Source: Zygnema cylindricum
Taxonomy: Eukaryota > Streptophyta > Zygnematophyceae > Zygnematales > Zygnemataceae
Length of the DNA stretch: 27,574 nucleotides
Reading direction: 5' to 3'
NCBI GenBank assembly: GCA_037447655.1
Contig: JBBHKE010001941.1
Span: forward strand, 1-27,574
The notes beneath the pieces are model-generated. The model did not search any database. It was given only the letters and a program-made list of their open reading frames with translations, and was not told the DNA's origin. Position 1 is the stretch's first letter. Each line of letters starts with the position of its first letter. A program made the position numbers and the translations under genes. Below are positions 1 to 8,751 of the stretch, in pieces.

Positions 1-525
1 GTACAATGGCCGTACAATAAGTACATCGACTATCGTACCTTCTTGTACAATATAGTGTTCCTATTGAACTAGGGTTTAGTAGTAGGTAGTCGTGAGTAGG
101 CAGACCAAGACTTAGTGATGTTTAGGTACCTCTCTCTAAGAGAGCTTGTAACTATAAAGGTCATCTTTGACCAGCCATAACTTAATGCCCGGGTGAGCAA
201 ATTCAGTGATTCTTTTTGCTGCGGACTCATGGGAGTCCAAGCTACACAAGGGTGTAGTCGGTCAGAGCCTTTGCGTGCCAGGGTGGCACTTATTCAGTGG
301 GAAAGTCAAAGTGGGGAATATTGTCCAAAACACATATTCAAACTTTGCATTCTGTGGTGGAACTGAGCACACAGAAGGTCTTCTCTTCACAGGGGAACGT
401 ATATTGGGGTTCTAATTGTCAAGGGATCATTCATTTGGGTTAATATCAACTTGGAGTCGGCACCATCAAGATTAGCTTCTTTTGGATCTGCGAATTCTGT
501 GGGCAATGGAGCCCATAGAATTTCA
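1..525 (+). mobile_element. Solo or 3' LTR, family B copy 1 (5' part outside window)
   Basis: This is the downstream part of a long terminal repeat that occurs twice more in the window (6002-7244 reversed, 11189-12152 forward). Shared landmarks are a TATA-like TATAAA near 155, the block around 200-330 and a final stretch ending in TTTCA at 521-525. The last 33 bases form a hairpin (arms near 494-503 and 512-521). No primer-binding site follows 525, so this is a 3' LTR or a solo LTR rather than a 5' LTR. The 69-codon open frame at 206-415 lies inside the LTR, has no recognisable motif and is not conserved as a frame in the other copies. Confidence 0.75.
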
Positions 526-1266
526 TTTTGTAAACAAATATTAAATAAAGAAAAAATTAAAGAATGTTAGTAAATTAGTAATACTAGTAATACTAGCAAT
601 ACTAGTGGTACTGCTGCTGCTGCTGCTAGTAGTAGTGCTACTGTAGAAACGAACACGATCAGTCTGCAAAAAAAAACTTGTTAGATCATCATTTCACTAA
701 ATTAGTATGAGTTTTTCATTTGATAATTTGAAGTTTTGTACGTTAATGCGTACAAATTATATAAGGTTCTTACTTTTCTACTGTTACGTGTTGCATTGTC
801 TACCTTGAAGTAACGTAACAAAATTCACGTAATACGCGGCGTATCATACAATTTTTCGTTTTCTATAAAATAATATATTTTATAAAGCATTTAATTTAAA
901 AAGTACTATATATCGCGAGATATATCGCGATAATTTTTATTGGTCCCGGTACGATATATTGAGGCCTCGGACCGATCGATAATCGGTATGTGGAATATCG
1001 AAATTATCGCGATATGAATTTACCTGATACCCAACATTAATATTAACAATCAATTGGAGTGCAATTTCTCTTGTTGAATCAATCACTTTCGATTGTCGAC
1101 GTCGTTACATGACACTTAGTGTGTACGGATGTAAAAATGACAATGGATTTTTAGTACAGACTGACATAATTTGAACACTACACTATTTAAATAACGTAAA
1201 AATTAAGGTAATTGACATAACTAAATTGTACATATGCTAACAAAATAGAAAATAGAAAATAGAACC
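526..1266. other. Gene-free AT-rich stretch with triplet repeat and hairpin
   Basis: No coding signal is visible. 567-640 is a short degenerate triplet tract (TAG/CTG type). 922-1015 holds a hairpin whose 15-base arms, at 922-936 and 1001-1015, are exact reverse complements with the core TATCGCGATA. The loop contains GAGGCCTC and a smaller hairpin, ACCGAT/ATCGGT. It may be a small fold-back element, but no duplicated target site could be assigned. Confidence 0.5.
922..1015. repeat. 15-base inverted repeat with TATCGCGATA core
   Basis: The arms ATATCGCGATAATTT (922-936) and AAATTATCGCGATAT (1001-1015) are perfect complements around a 64-base loop. A further TATCGCGA word just upstream (911-918) suggests repeated ends. 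No associated gene is present. Confidence 0.7.
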
Positions 1267-1680
1267 CTAAAGTTGGTCTTCCATTAGACGAAAAGTGGGG
1301 TTGTTTACCGCAAGCCGTACGATATTTTTCAAATTCGTACAATTTGTTTTTTGTTGTTAGACTAAACTTGTTTATCGGATGGCTGTGAAGATGCTCTAAT
1401 ATTATAGGTGTAAGTCTTGACAGTAGGGTGTTTCACTTTTTTAGATTCGCGAAGCAATTGCGCAAATCGTCCAGTGTGAAGAAACAGTCCTTGCGAGGAG
1501 AGTTGGTTCACACTGGTCATATACCATTGTTATACGCGAAGAAAAAAAATATCCAACTTAAACAGGCGTTCACCAGCCTACACGTCGTACATGCCATATG
1601 CCTCTTCTCACGCTAGATGGAGGTCAACCGAAAGAATCTTCGCACGCTTTGCCAAACATCCGCCGACCTTCAAAACTTAG
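1267..1680 (+). mobile_element. Family F fold-back element, copy F1, 3'-truncated
   Basis: This stretch is similar over about 400 bases to the element at 15726-16465. It starts with a degraded form of that element's terminal repeat (ending TTCCATTAG at 1279-1287) followed by ACGAAAAGTG. It contains the same block CACGTCGTACATGCCAT, near 1579-1595. A central inverted repeat has perfect 10-base arms CCAGTGTGAA (1471-1480) and TTCACACTGG (1507-1516). Similarity stops near 1680 and the right terminal repeat is missing. The open frame at 1428-1616 falls across this element and has no protein features. Confidence 0.65.
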
Positions 1681-1938
1681 TTATAACCAATAAAGATAAT
1701 AACATTTTGTGAATTTGAGTTTTTGGTGTTTTATGTCACATTTGCTTTCCATAGTGGTTTTATGGAGAACCTTACAAGTAAGGCCCAATAATCGAGTTAA
1801 TCCTTTTAAGCTCAACACAACCTTCTATTTACCTTTTCTTCTCGATCTTCGTTTTCCCCTCCCTCTCATCCTACTCCACACCCTCCTCCCTCGTCATCTA
1901 CAAGTTCAACCACTTTTTCATTTCCCCCTTTTGTACCC

Positions 1939-2280
1939 ATGTCTTCTACCCAACCAACACCTTCGTTTTCCCAACGTCCTACATTTACTAATGTCCCCCC
2001 TTCCCCTATCGGCTCTACACCTTCTCTTTCCCAACCTTCTACCTCTACCCATGTTCCCTCCTCCCCTATTTCACCCACACCTTCACTTTCTCAACCTTCT
2101 ATCTCTACCTATGTTCCCTTCTCCCCTATTTCACCCACACCTTCACTTTCCCAACCTTCTACCTCTACTCATGTTCCCACCTCCTCTACTCCGCCCTCAT
2201 CTTTCTTTTCTCAACCTTCTAATTCTACCAATGCCGCTCATATCCCCCTTAATTCCATACCATTTTTTACCCCATCTTAA
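1939..2280 (+). CDS. Pro/Ser/Thr-rich open frame over a 60-base tandem repeat (hypothetical)
   Basis: The frame encodes 113 residues from the first ATG. It is open upstream to about 1808, so a spliced N-terminus is possible. The protein is almost entirely a 20-residue repeat with consensus like PTPSLSQPSTSTHVP followed by SSPIS; it has no Cys, no Trp and no globular domain. The frame survives because the DNA repeat unit is 60 bases, a multiple of three, so openness alone is weak evidence for a gene. The opposite strand over the same repeat is also open (1866-2078) and Gly/Glu/Val-rich, which again points to low-complexity DNA. It could be an exon of an extracellular Pro-rich protein, a transposon fragment or a chance frame. 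Confidence 0.25.
   Translation: MSSTQPTPSFSQRPTFTNVPPSPIGSTPSLSQPSTSTHVPSSPISPTPSLSQPSISTYVPFSPISPTPSLSQPSTSTHVPTSSTPPSSFFSQPSNSTNAAHIPLNSIPFFTPS
1957..2240. repeat. Minisatellite, 60-base unit, about 4.7 copies
   Basis: Units begin at 1957, 2017, 2077, 2137 and 2197, each starting ACACCTTC or a diverged form. The middle three are the most alike; the first and last are more diverged, as expected when unequal exchange works on the centre of an array. The pyrimidine-rich strand is the plus strand. Confidence 0.85.
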
Positions 2281-2487
2281 ATCGACCATGGTGCATTTCC
2301 TAAAGAGTGGGCCAATTAGCAAAAAAACAACATACAAATCAACAGGGGTTAAGAAAAAAATAGTGTATGAAAATAATAAGTGTTTTTAACTCTAATTTGA
2401 ATTTTTGGCATTTCCAAAAAAAAAGATTTACTCTACTTTTTCCATAATTCTAGTTTGGGTACATTTCCCCTATAATGAATTTGCAAT
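2281..2487. other. Flank upstream of the chromovirus; no gene seen
   Basis: AT-rich DNA with homopolymer A runs. It ends in GCAAT (2483-2487), the presumed left target-site duplication of the chromovirus; CCAAT (11072-11076) follows its 3' LTR. Confidence 0.5.
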
Positions 2488-2997
2488 TGTAACAGGGTTA
2501 CAGAGTTGGGTACTTAGTAGTTATTAACTAGGCTGCTATGGTTGCGATGTCAGAGCAATGCAGCTGCGATTCCAGACCAGCGCAACATAACAGTATAGCA
2601 ACTTAGCAGCATAGCTACTTACTGGCATAGCAGCATAGCAGCGCAGCAAAGCAACGCAACTTAGCAGTATAGCAACGCCACAGAATGTAGATAGAATGGT
2701 ATTGTTCTAGAAGATGTTTTGGGGATTTGTCTCGGTTAACCGTGAAGGTCCACGTGTACAGTGGTTCACTACTAGGTTGACCAGCAGCTTGCTAGTTTAA
2801 AAAGTCAGGTAGCCTTAGTGAATAGGACACTCTTCGAGTAGACCTACGCAGCGAGCGCAACCTTGTACTCTCTTCCAAGTAATAAAGCGTAACTTTGTCT
2901 GTCAGTGGTGTATGCTCCTACTGTTGCTACGAGAAGATCCTTGGTGTTTTCCGCTGTGTATTGTGGCGTGCTGTGGTGCGCTATTGCCCTTTTTACA
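2488..2997 (+). repeat. Chromovirus 5' LTR
   Basis: The LTR starts TGTAACAG and ends TTTACA (TG...CA). The first third is a run of near-repeats such as TAGCAGCATAGCA and CGCAGCAAAGCAACGC. A polyadenylation signal AATAAA lies at 2881-2886 and is matched in the 3' LTR. An open frame beginning at 2912 runs through the LTR end into gag by chance. Confidence 0.93.
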
Positions 2998-2998
2998 C

Positions 2999-3011
2999 TG
3001 GTATCATAGCC
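2999..3011 (+). promoter_or_regulatory. Primer-binding site (initiator Met tRNA type)
   Basis: TGGTATCATAGCC starts two bases after the LTR end. The common plant retrotransposon site complementary to initiator tRNA-Met begins TGGTATCAGAGC, so there is one mismatch in the first 12 bases. Confidence 0.85.
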
Positions 3012-3061
3012 ATTTTCCATTACTCGACACCAAAGACGAACACGGCGTTTCCACTACAGAA

Positions 3062-3936
3062 ATGTTAGCGCAAGTTCTCAGGGAGTTGGAAACCGTTAGA
3101 GTACAGAACGCGCAGTTGGGTAACACCGTCGCAGCCTTGGAGTCTCGTCTTGGGGAGCGTCCTCATGGAGGCATAGAGAGAGACTTCAGGAGAACGAAAT
3201 TGAGACTTCCTGACGAGTTTGACCCTGCAAGACACAAGAACCTTGACACATGGCTATTATTCGTTGCGAACTATCAAGAGAATTTTCCTAGCATATCGGA
3301 TCGTGAGAAGATTCACTATGTGGGTGGTCTTCTTAAAGGGGCAACGGGGGCATGGTGGAGGACAGTGGTGGAGAATGATGAGGTACCGACCGTTTGGGCT
3401 CTCTTCATTCAACTCCTACGTGACGCTTGGCAGCCCGTCAATACGGTGAAGGCGGCAAGAGACAAGATCGCAGTGTTGAAGCAACGAACCTCAATGTTGG
3501 AGTTCACGCAGCGATTCTTGGAGTGCAAAGTTCAAATATCTATGATGACGGAGGATGAAGCCGTGGATCATTACGTGATGGAGCTTAAATCATCTATTCG
3601 AAGGGATGTGGAACAATGGCTTGCTCGGGAAAGCACGACTCCTAGTCTCTCGGCAATCATCCAATTTGCGAAGCGGACTGATTCGGTCGACCTCAACCTC
3701 CGGAGACCTTATCATTACGGGTCGAGCAGCGGCGGAGGAAGCCGACGAGACGATGGTCCAACCCCCGTGGAGCTCGGAGCAATTGACGAGGATAAGGAAG
3801 TGGTCAACGTCTTGTGGAGAAAGAAGAAACCTACAAAGACCAAGACCGATGACTTATCCCTCGAGGAGCTGCAGCGGAGGAGGCAAAATGGCCTATGATT
3901 TCGTGCGGTTCCCCAGATCATATGGCTCGATAATGT
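3062..3936 (+). pseudogene. gag: Chromovirus gag (capsid/nucleocapsid), broken in zinc knuckle
   Basis: Gag forms the particle that packages the element RNA. I take the ATG at 3062 as start because it is the first one past the primer site in this frame; the open frame continuing into the LTR is fortuitous. An N-terminal coiled-coil stretch (residues ~1-35) is followed by a Retrotrans_gag-type core with DTWLLFVANYQ, GGLLKGATGAWWRT and LEFTQRFLECK. A basic linker leads to a CX2CX4HX4C zinc knuckle at 3896-3936: its first Cys codon is now TGA (3896-3898), one base is missing near 3902, the second Cys, His and last Cys are present (3904-3906, 3919-3921, 3934-3936), and another stop TAA sits at 3931-3933. 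After the one-base loss the frame is the same as that of protease and RT, so gag and pol were probably one polyprotein. Confidence 0.88.
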
Positions 3937-4461
3937 CAAAAACGGAAAGGTCCCAAAAAGGGAAAACTCAATGTTATGAGGTTAGCTGGTGAAGGAGGAG
4001 ACCCTTTAATATTTCGGGATCAAATCGGAGTGAACACAACTAACTTCATGGTGGACTCCGGAGCATCGGGGAACGTTATCAACGAGGCGACGGTGAAAAG
4101 GTCAAAACTTCCTCTCGTAGTGCTAAAGGATCATCGGTCAGTACAATTGGCCGATGGAAGTTCCTTATTGATTACCCATCGTACTCCGAGGCTACGCGTC
4201 GGAATTGGGAAATTCCGATGGTATAACACGCTTCATGTATTACCTTTTGGGGACCATGAAGTAATCTTAAGGAAACCGTGGCTGCAAAAATGGAATCCGA
4301 CGATCGATTGGCGAAGTGATGATATGAGAGTGAAGAAAGGTGAAGAAGAGTTTGAGGTAAAAGCGGGAGCGGCAGGTAAGGGAGCGGAAGAGGGACGCCT
4401 ATTTTTGGCCTTACAGCTTAAGAGGAAGAAAGAGGAAACGATTGGTATGGCGATCGTCTAG
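3934..4461 (+). pseudogene. pol: Chromovirus aspartic protease region of pol
   Basis: This retroviral-type aspartic protease would cut the gag-pol polyprotein. The active-site signature DSGAS is at 4054-4068, preceded by the hydrophobic strand NFMV. Downstream are VQLADGSS (flap region) and HVLPFGDHEVILRKPWL, the usual C-terminal strand of this family with I-L-x-x-x-W-L. The frame is open from 3934 and ends at TAG 4459-4461, but the same frame resumes immediately afterwards into the RT, so the TAG is most likely a point mutation within pol. The segment between protease and RT (about 4340-4620) is highly charged, Lys/Glu-rich linker. Confidence 0.88.
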
Positions 4462-4464
4462 CCA

Positions 4465-5487
4465 ATGGAAGAGGCAAAGGAGGAGATCCTGGAAGAATGG
4501 ATGAAGAAGGACCCCGACTTTGACTCAAAAGAAAGTGACGACATTAGAAAGACTTCCGAAGAGGCCCCAATAGTCGTGACAAAACTTCTCGAGGAGTACG
4601 CAGATGTATTTCCCCCGAAGCTCCACGAAGGACTACCTCCGAAACGCGAAGTTGACCATAAGATAGAGCTTGTTCCCAGAGCGGTTCCATCGGCTAATCG
4701 GATGTACATGATGAGCTACACCGAGTTAGACGAACTCAAAAAGCAACTCGCGGAGTTGGTCAAAGCCGGAGCAATTGAACCGAGCAAGTCACAGTATGGA
4801 GCCCCCGTTCTCTTCGTAAACAAGAAAGATGGAGGTTTCCGTATGTGTATAGACTACCGAGCGCTAAACAAATTAACGGTGAAGAATGCGTACCCTTTAC
4901 CGAGGATAGACGAATAATTGGATCGACTTCGAGGTGCTAAATATTTTTCGAAGATAGACTTACGGAGCGGCTACCACCTGATTAGAATTGCCGAGGAAGA
5001 TGTGGAAATGACGGCGTTTAGAACTCGGTATGTTCATTTCCAGTTTCGGGTAATGCCGTTCGGGTTGACTAATGCACCGGCAACTTTTATGTATTTAATG
5101 AATTCCATCTTTCGGCAATATCTGGACGGGTTTGTAATCGTCTTCCTAGACGACATCTTGTTGTATAGCCGAACGCTAGATGATCATAAAGAGCATCTAC
5201 GGACGGTCCTACAAGTCCTTCGGGAAAATAAGTTGTAAGCAAAGAGAAGCAAATGTGACTTCTTCAAGGAGAAAATTGATTTTCGGGGCCATGTGGTGAG
5301 TCAGGACGGAATCGCAGTGGATGCGAACAAAACGAGAGCAGTAAAGGAGTGGCCGCAGCCGGCGAGTATTTTGGAGTTATGGAGTTTTCTAGGATTATGC
5401 TCCTACTATCAACGTTTTGTCGAGGGTTTCCCAAAAATCGCTGCAACGCTCACGGAGTTTCTCAAGAATGACGTGCCCTATGACTAG
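4465..5487 (+). pseudogene. pol: Chromovirus reverse transcriptase, three internal stops
   Basis: RT copies the element RNA to DNA. The palm and fingers motifs are all visible in one frame: [28 protein letters not shown], the first catalytic Asp in KIDLRSGYH (4957-4959), [15 protein letters not shown], and the catalytic FLDD box (Asp pair at 5149-5154) followed by ILLYS. The thumb and connection follow, including KCDFF, FRGHVVS and SFLGLCSYYQRFV. Stops interrupt it at 4915 (TAA), 5236 (TAA) and 5485 (TAG). Each falls at a site where relatives have a Leu, Tyr or Trp codon, so each is one base change from sense. The catalytic residues are intact, but no full-length protein can be made. Confidence 0.93.
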
Positions 5488-6001
5488 AATCAACGCAAGG
5501 CGCTGCCTTTAACACGCTAAAGGAGCGGTTGGTTACCGCCCTTGTGTTAGCTGTTCCCGACCCGGACTTACCTTGGAGATAATCACTGATGCCAGCGATA
5601 CGGCTATTGGAGCGATCCATATGCAAGATCAAGGAAAAGGTCTTCAACCAATTGCCAACGACAGTCCAAACTAAAGGCAGTGGAGCTTAACTCGGCCACC
5701 CATGAGAAGGAGACAATCGCTATCATCAATGCGCTGGAGGGTTGGAAGTGTTACGTTCATGGAAATCGGATCATTGTTATCATGGATCACCACGCCCTCC
5801 AGTACCTACAAACACAGCCGAAATTGTCAAAGAAACAACTGCGATGGATGACGTTTCTTCTGACCTTCGGATCGGAACTGGTCATCGAGTATAAACCGGG
5901 CAAGAAGAACGCGGCGGATGCGTTGTCAAGAAGACATGGAGTCCCTGCGCCAGTAGCGGAGCAACGACCGCAAGCATCGCAACATGTAAACGTACGCTCT
6001 G
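5488..6001 (+). pseudogene. pol: Chromovirus RNase H, three frameshifts, cut by solo LTR
   Basis: RNase H removes the RNA strand from the RNA/DNA hybrid. Three one-base losses near 5500, 5577 and 5668 move the frame through all three phases and back, so net phase is restored. Readable pieces give the start of the domain with ITDAS (catalytic Asp 5588-5590), then THEKETIAIINALEGW (catalytic Glu region), VIMDHHALQYL, LRWMTFLL, and the end signature YKPGKKNAADALSRR that in this family links RNase H to integrase. The next codons are interrupted at 6001 by the reversed solo LTR; the frame continues at 7250. Confidence 0.9.
5997..6001. repeat. Target-site duplication CTCTG (left) of the nested solo LTR
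   Basis: CTCTG at 5997-6001 is repeated at 7245-7249. The element between starts TG (6002) and ends CA (7244) as an LTR should. After removal, the pol frame is continuous: both junctions show the codons for Ser-Val-Lys. The match runs four bases further by chance (CTCTGTGAA in both places). Confidence 0.88.
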
Positions 6002-6733
6002 TGAAACTTTGAGACCTCCATTGGCCCTCAGAGTATGCAGATCCAAAAGAAGCTAATCTAGATAGTGCCGACTCCAAGTTGATATAAACCCAAATAAATG
6101 ATCCCTTGACAATAAGAACCCCAATATATATTCACCCCTGTGAAATAACACTTTCTGTGTGCTCAGTTCCACCACAGAATGCAAAGTTAGAATATGAGAT
6201 TTGGACACATTCACCCACTTTGACTTTCCCTTATAAATACAGCCACCCTGGCAGACAAAAACTCTGACCGACTACACCCCTGTGTAGCCTGGACTCCCCT
6301 GAGTCCGCAGCAAAAAGAATCACTGAAAATGGTCAAGTAAATTGATAGTTATGGCTGATCAAAGTTTGCCATTTATACAGGGTGCTCGCTGGGAGAGGCA
6401 GCTGCCTACTCAAAATTTTCTAAGTCCTAAACCCTCTCTAAAACTCTATCTACTGAAGTACGGCACCAATCAAATTACTGTGTCGTACAGAAAAGTACAG
6501 GTGCCGGTGTACTTTCTGTACGGCCATTGTACGACATGGCCAAAATGTCGACACGTGTCAAATCAGGATTAGTTCCTGTAATCTCCGGAATTCCCGTAGT
6601 CCAATGTTATCACGCCACGTGTCACCTGACGTGACAAAGACCGTAAAAGCCAAAAGTACCTTTTCCGTGATCGCGGCGCTTATCGTGGCCGTCCGATCAA
6701 AACCGGCTATAATCCTAGCCGCTGAAATTCGAC

Positions 6734-6833
6734 GCGCGGTATTTGTTTCGCTATCGAAACAAATGCGCGGTATTTGTTTTGCTGTCGAAACAAATGCGCG
6801 GTATTTGTTTCGCTATCGAAACAAATGCGCGGT
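6734..6833. repeat. Three 31-base tandem units, each a perfect hairpin
   Basis: Units begin at 6734, 6765 and 6796, with a partial fourth at 6827. Each is GCGCGGT followed by a 10-base arm ATTTGTTTCG, a 4-base loop, and the complementary arm CGAAACAAAT. The middle unit has one change in the left arm (TTTTG) and one in the loop. The array lies inside the solo LTR; I find no counterpart in the copy at 11189-12152. Confidence 0.9.
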
Positions 6834-6984
6834 ATCCGATCTGCCCCCCATTCCGTACTTCGTACTAAATTAAACTGTTTCTATGTACTAAGTATCTATT
6901 TAGCCGTTAAACGGATTAATCTACATTTAACGATTTATATATTTGTCAAACCCTATATATCGTAATATCCGTTCTAGACATAAC

Positions 6985-7060
6985 GGCTAGAGCTAACGGC
7001 TAGTGCGGATTGACGGACGGTAGGTACCAGGATCAATTCCTGGGTCCGTCAACTAACTTT
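6985..7060 (+). other. tRNA-like (Pol III box B-like) segment inside LTR family B
   Basis: GGATCAATTCC at 7030-7040 matches the box B consensus GGTTCGANTCC at 9 of 11 positions. It lies in a nested inverted repeat: outer arms TTGACGGAC/GTCCGTCAA, inner CCAGGA/TCCTGG. The corresponding place of the other copy (11361-11415, opposite strand) also reads like the D-arm to T-arm stretch of a tRNA. It is not a functional tRNA: no acceptor stem or anticodon stem could be closed. Confidence 0.3.
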
Positions 7061-7249
7061 TGGTAAGTCTACCTAATTTACCCCCTGTCTTCTCTAGAGA
7101 GCCTAGGCAGCCATGGCTCTAGCTCCCTATCCAGCCTTCAGTGACTACAACAAGTATGGGAGCTTGGAAAAGGGAGTTAGAGGCAGACCGCCTCAGCTCT
7201 TTTTCTATCCTAATACAGACCTATAAAATACTCAAATATCAACACTCTG

Positions 7250-8475
7250 TGAAGGAGGACACCGCAGCGGCGACCGCAGCGCAAGACCCGAAACTCAGCG
7301 TAATCACCAGTACGATGCAAGTGGAAGAACAGTGGTTAAGTAGGATAAAAGCTGCCTATGACGACGATAACACACTGAAGGAACTCAGTAAATGGAAGGT
7401 ACTAATTCGAACCGCAAATGGTATGTTGCGGTACAGATCGAGTAAAACAACACGACTCTATGTTCCGACAAATACCTAGTTACGTCACGCGATTCTTAAA
7501 CTGAGCCACGACAAGCCGCCCAACGGACACTTTGCGCTGGATAAAACAATCGCGCGTGTCGCTGAGGCGTGTTACTGGCCGAACATGACTCGCGACATTG
7601 CAAAATATGTCTGAACGTGTGACTCTTGTAATAAGAACAAATTGGATTCAGGGCAACAAGGCCTGTTACAACCCCTTCCCATACCATCCGTTCCTTGGGA
7701 GGCGATTTCGATTAATTTCATTGTCGCCCTTTTGCTGACTAAGGAGGGCTATGACTCAATCTTCGTTGTCGTGGATTATTTGACGAAAATGGCCCATTTC
7801 CTACCCACGCCCACCACAGCCACAGCACAAGATATCGCGGACTTATTCTTTTGGGAGATATTCCGCCATCACGGACTTCCGAAGAGGATCGTCTGCAACC
7901 GCGATCGCAAATTCGTGAGCCACTTTTGGCGAAATCTATTTGCGCTGTGTGGCACGCAGTTGGCCATGTCCACAGCTTACTTCTCTCAAACTGATGGTCA
8001 GACTGAAAGGGTAAATCGAACTCTGGAAGAAACGTTGTAGGCTTATGTCTCGGTACACCAAACGGATTGGGTAGACCATTTAACAGCCATTGAGGTGGCG
8101 TACAACAGTGGGGTGCACTCGTCTACGAATGCTACGCCATTCTCCTTAAATGGACGACAACCCACTCTTCCCCAAAACTTATTGGTAGCGGACTGCCATA
8201 CGCCAACAGCTCGCGAATTTGCCAAAACGTTGGAAGGAAACCTGGAAAAGGCGGCCAAGGCGCTCCAGTTAGCAAAGGATTCCCAAAAGTCACAGGCCGA
8301 CGCTCACCGGAAAAACGCCGTCATTAGCGTGGGGGAAAAGGTTCGCCTTAACATGACAAACCTCTCCTTGCCGGGTCCCCTCTCTAAGAAGTTGGCACCG
8401 AAATTCACGCGCCCATTCACGATTCTCTCCCGTGTGGGCGAAGTGGCTTATAAGTTGGATATTCCGAAAGACTGA
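7250..8475 (+). pseudogene. pol: Chromovirus integrase, catalytic Asp residues lost
   Basis: Integrase inserts the DNA copy into the genome. After an acidic linker, the HHCC zinc domain is readable at 7495-7640 (LSHDKPPNGH, ACYWPNM, TCDSCNK), with stops TAG 7477 and TGA 7612. The DDE core follows: the first Asp position is Asn (AAT 7714-7716, in ISINFI), the second is also Asn (AAC 7897-7899, in VCNRDRKF), and Glu is kept (8005-8007, in DGQTERVNR). Spacing is x60 and x35, exactly the family pattern, so the positions are unambiguous. A TAG at 8038 interrupts the core. The C-terminal GPY/F-type module (LPGPLSKKLAPKF, VGEVAYKLDIP) ends at TGA 8473. Confidence 0.92.
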
Positions 8476-8751
8476 CATATCCATAATGTCTTCCATGTTT
8501 CACTCCTTAAACCATTCGGCGACCCTGATTTGATGTTTTCGAATCGACGACGGAATACTCCTTTACCACTCGTTCGGGGCACCTCGGACGAGTATGAGGT
8601 GGTAGAGATCCTTCATTCTCGCCGCTCTCGGAATTCCAACTCCAACCAATATTTGGTGCTTTGGAAGGGCTACGGTGTTGAGGATGACTCTTGGGTGGAC
8701 GAGGAGGATCTATATTTCCCCAGAGTTGCTACGCCGGTTTCAGCAGAGTGA
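8476..8751 (+). pseudogene. pol: Integrase C-terminus with chromodomain
   Basis: The frame continues directly past TGA 8473 with HIHNVFHVSLLKPF, the standard end of the gypsy integrase, and then a chromodomain: EYEVVEILHSRR, YLVLWKGYG and DSWVDEEDL. Chromodomains bind methylated histone tails and steer chromoviruses to heterochromatin. The aromatic residues expected for the binding cage (Tyr near the start, Trp in LVLWKGY, Trp in DDSW) are present. The frame stops at TGA 8749-8751. This part has no internal break. Confidence 0.92.

Larger units (their letters stand above)
6002..7244 (-). mobile_element. Solo LTR, family B copy 2, nested in the chromovirus
   Basis: Read on the minus strand, the element begins TGTTGATATT and ends TTTCA. 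It is 1,243 bases long with a 5-base target duplication, which fits a solo LTR left by recombination between the two LTRs of an element. Internal landmarks on the minus strand are a TATAAA box (near 6377 in plus coordinates), the block shared with positions 1-525, and a large upstream half that also aligns to 11189-11800. It has no coding capacity. It carries a 31-base tandem array (6734-6833) and a tRNA-like segment (about 6985-7060) described separately. Its presence inside pol shows it arrived after the chromovirus. Confidence 0.88.

Noticed and set aside
2912-3061. N-terminal extension of gag starting inside the 5' LTR
   Set aside because: It would translate the LTR and the primer-binding site. 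The Leu/Cys-rich start is encoded by LTR sequence, and ATG 3062 is the first start past the primer site.
6985-7060. Functional tRNA gene
   Set aside because: Only a box B-like match and partial arms; no acceptor stem or anticodon stem closes.
5997-7253. Mutator-like element with 9-base duplication CTCTGTGAA
   Set aside because: There are no terminal inverted repeats. TG...CA ends with a 5-base duplication, together with the TTTCA/TTACA ends of the other copies, fit a solo LTR better; the extra four matching bases are coincidental.
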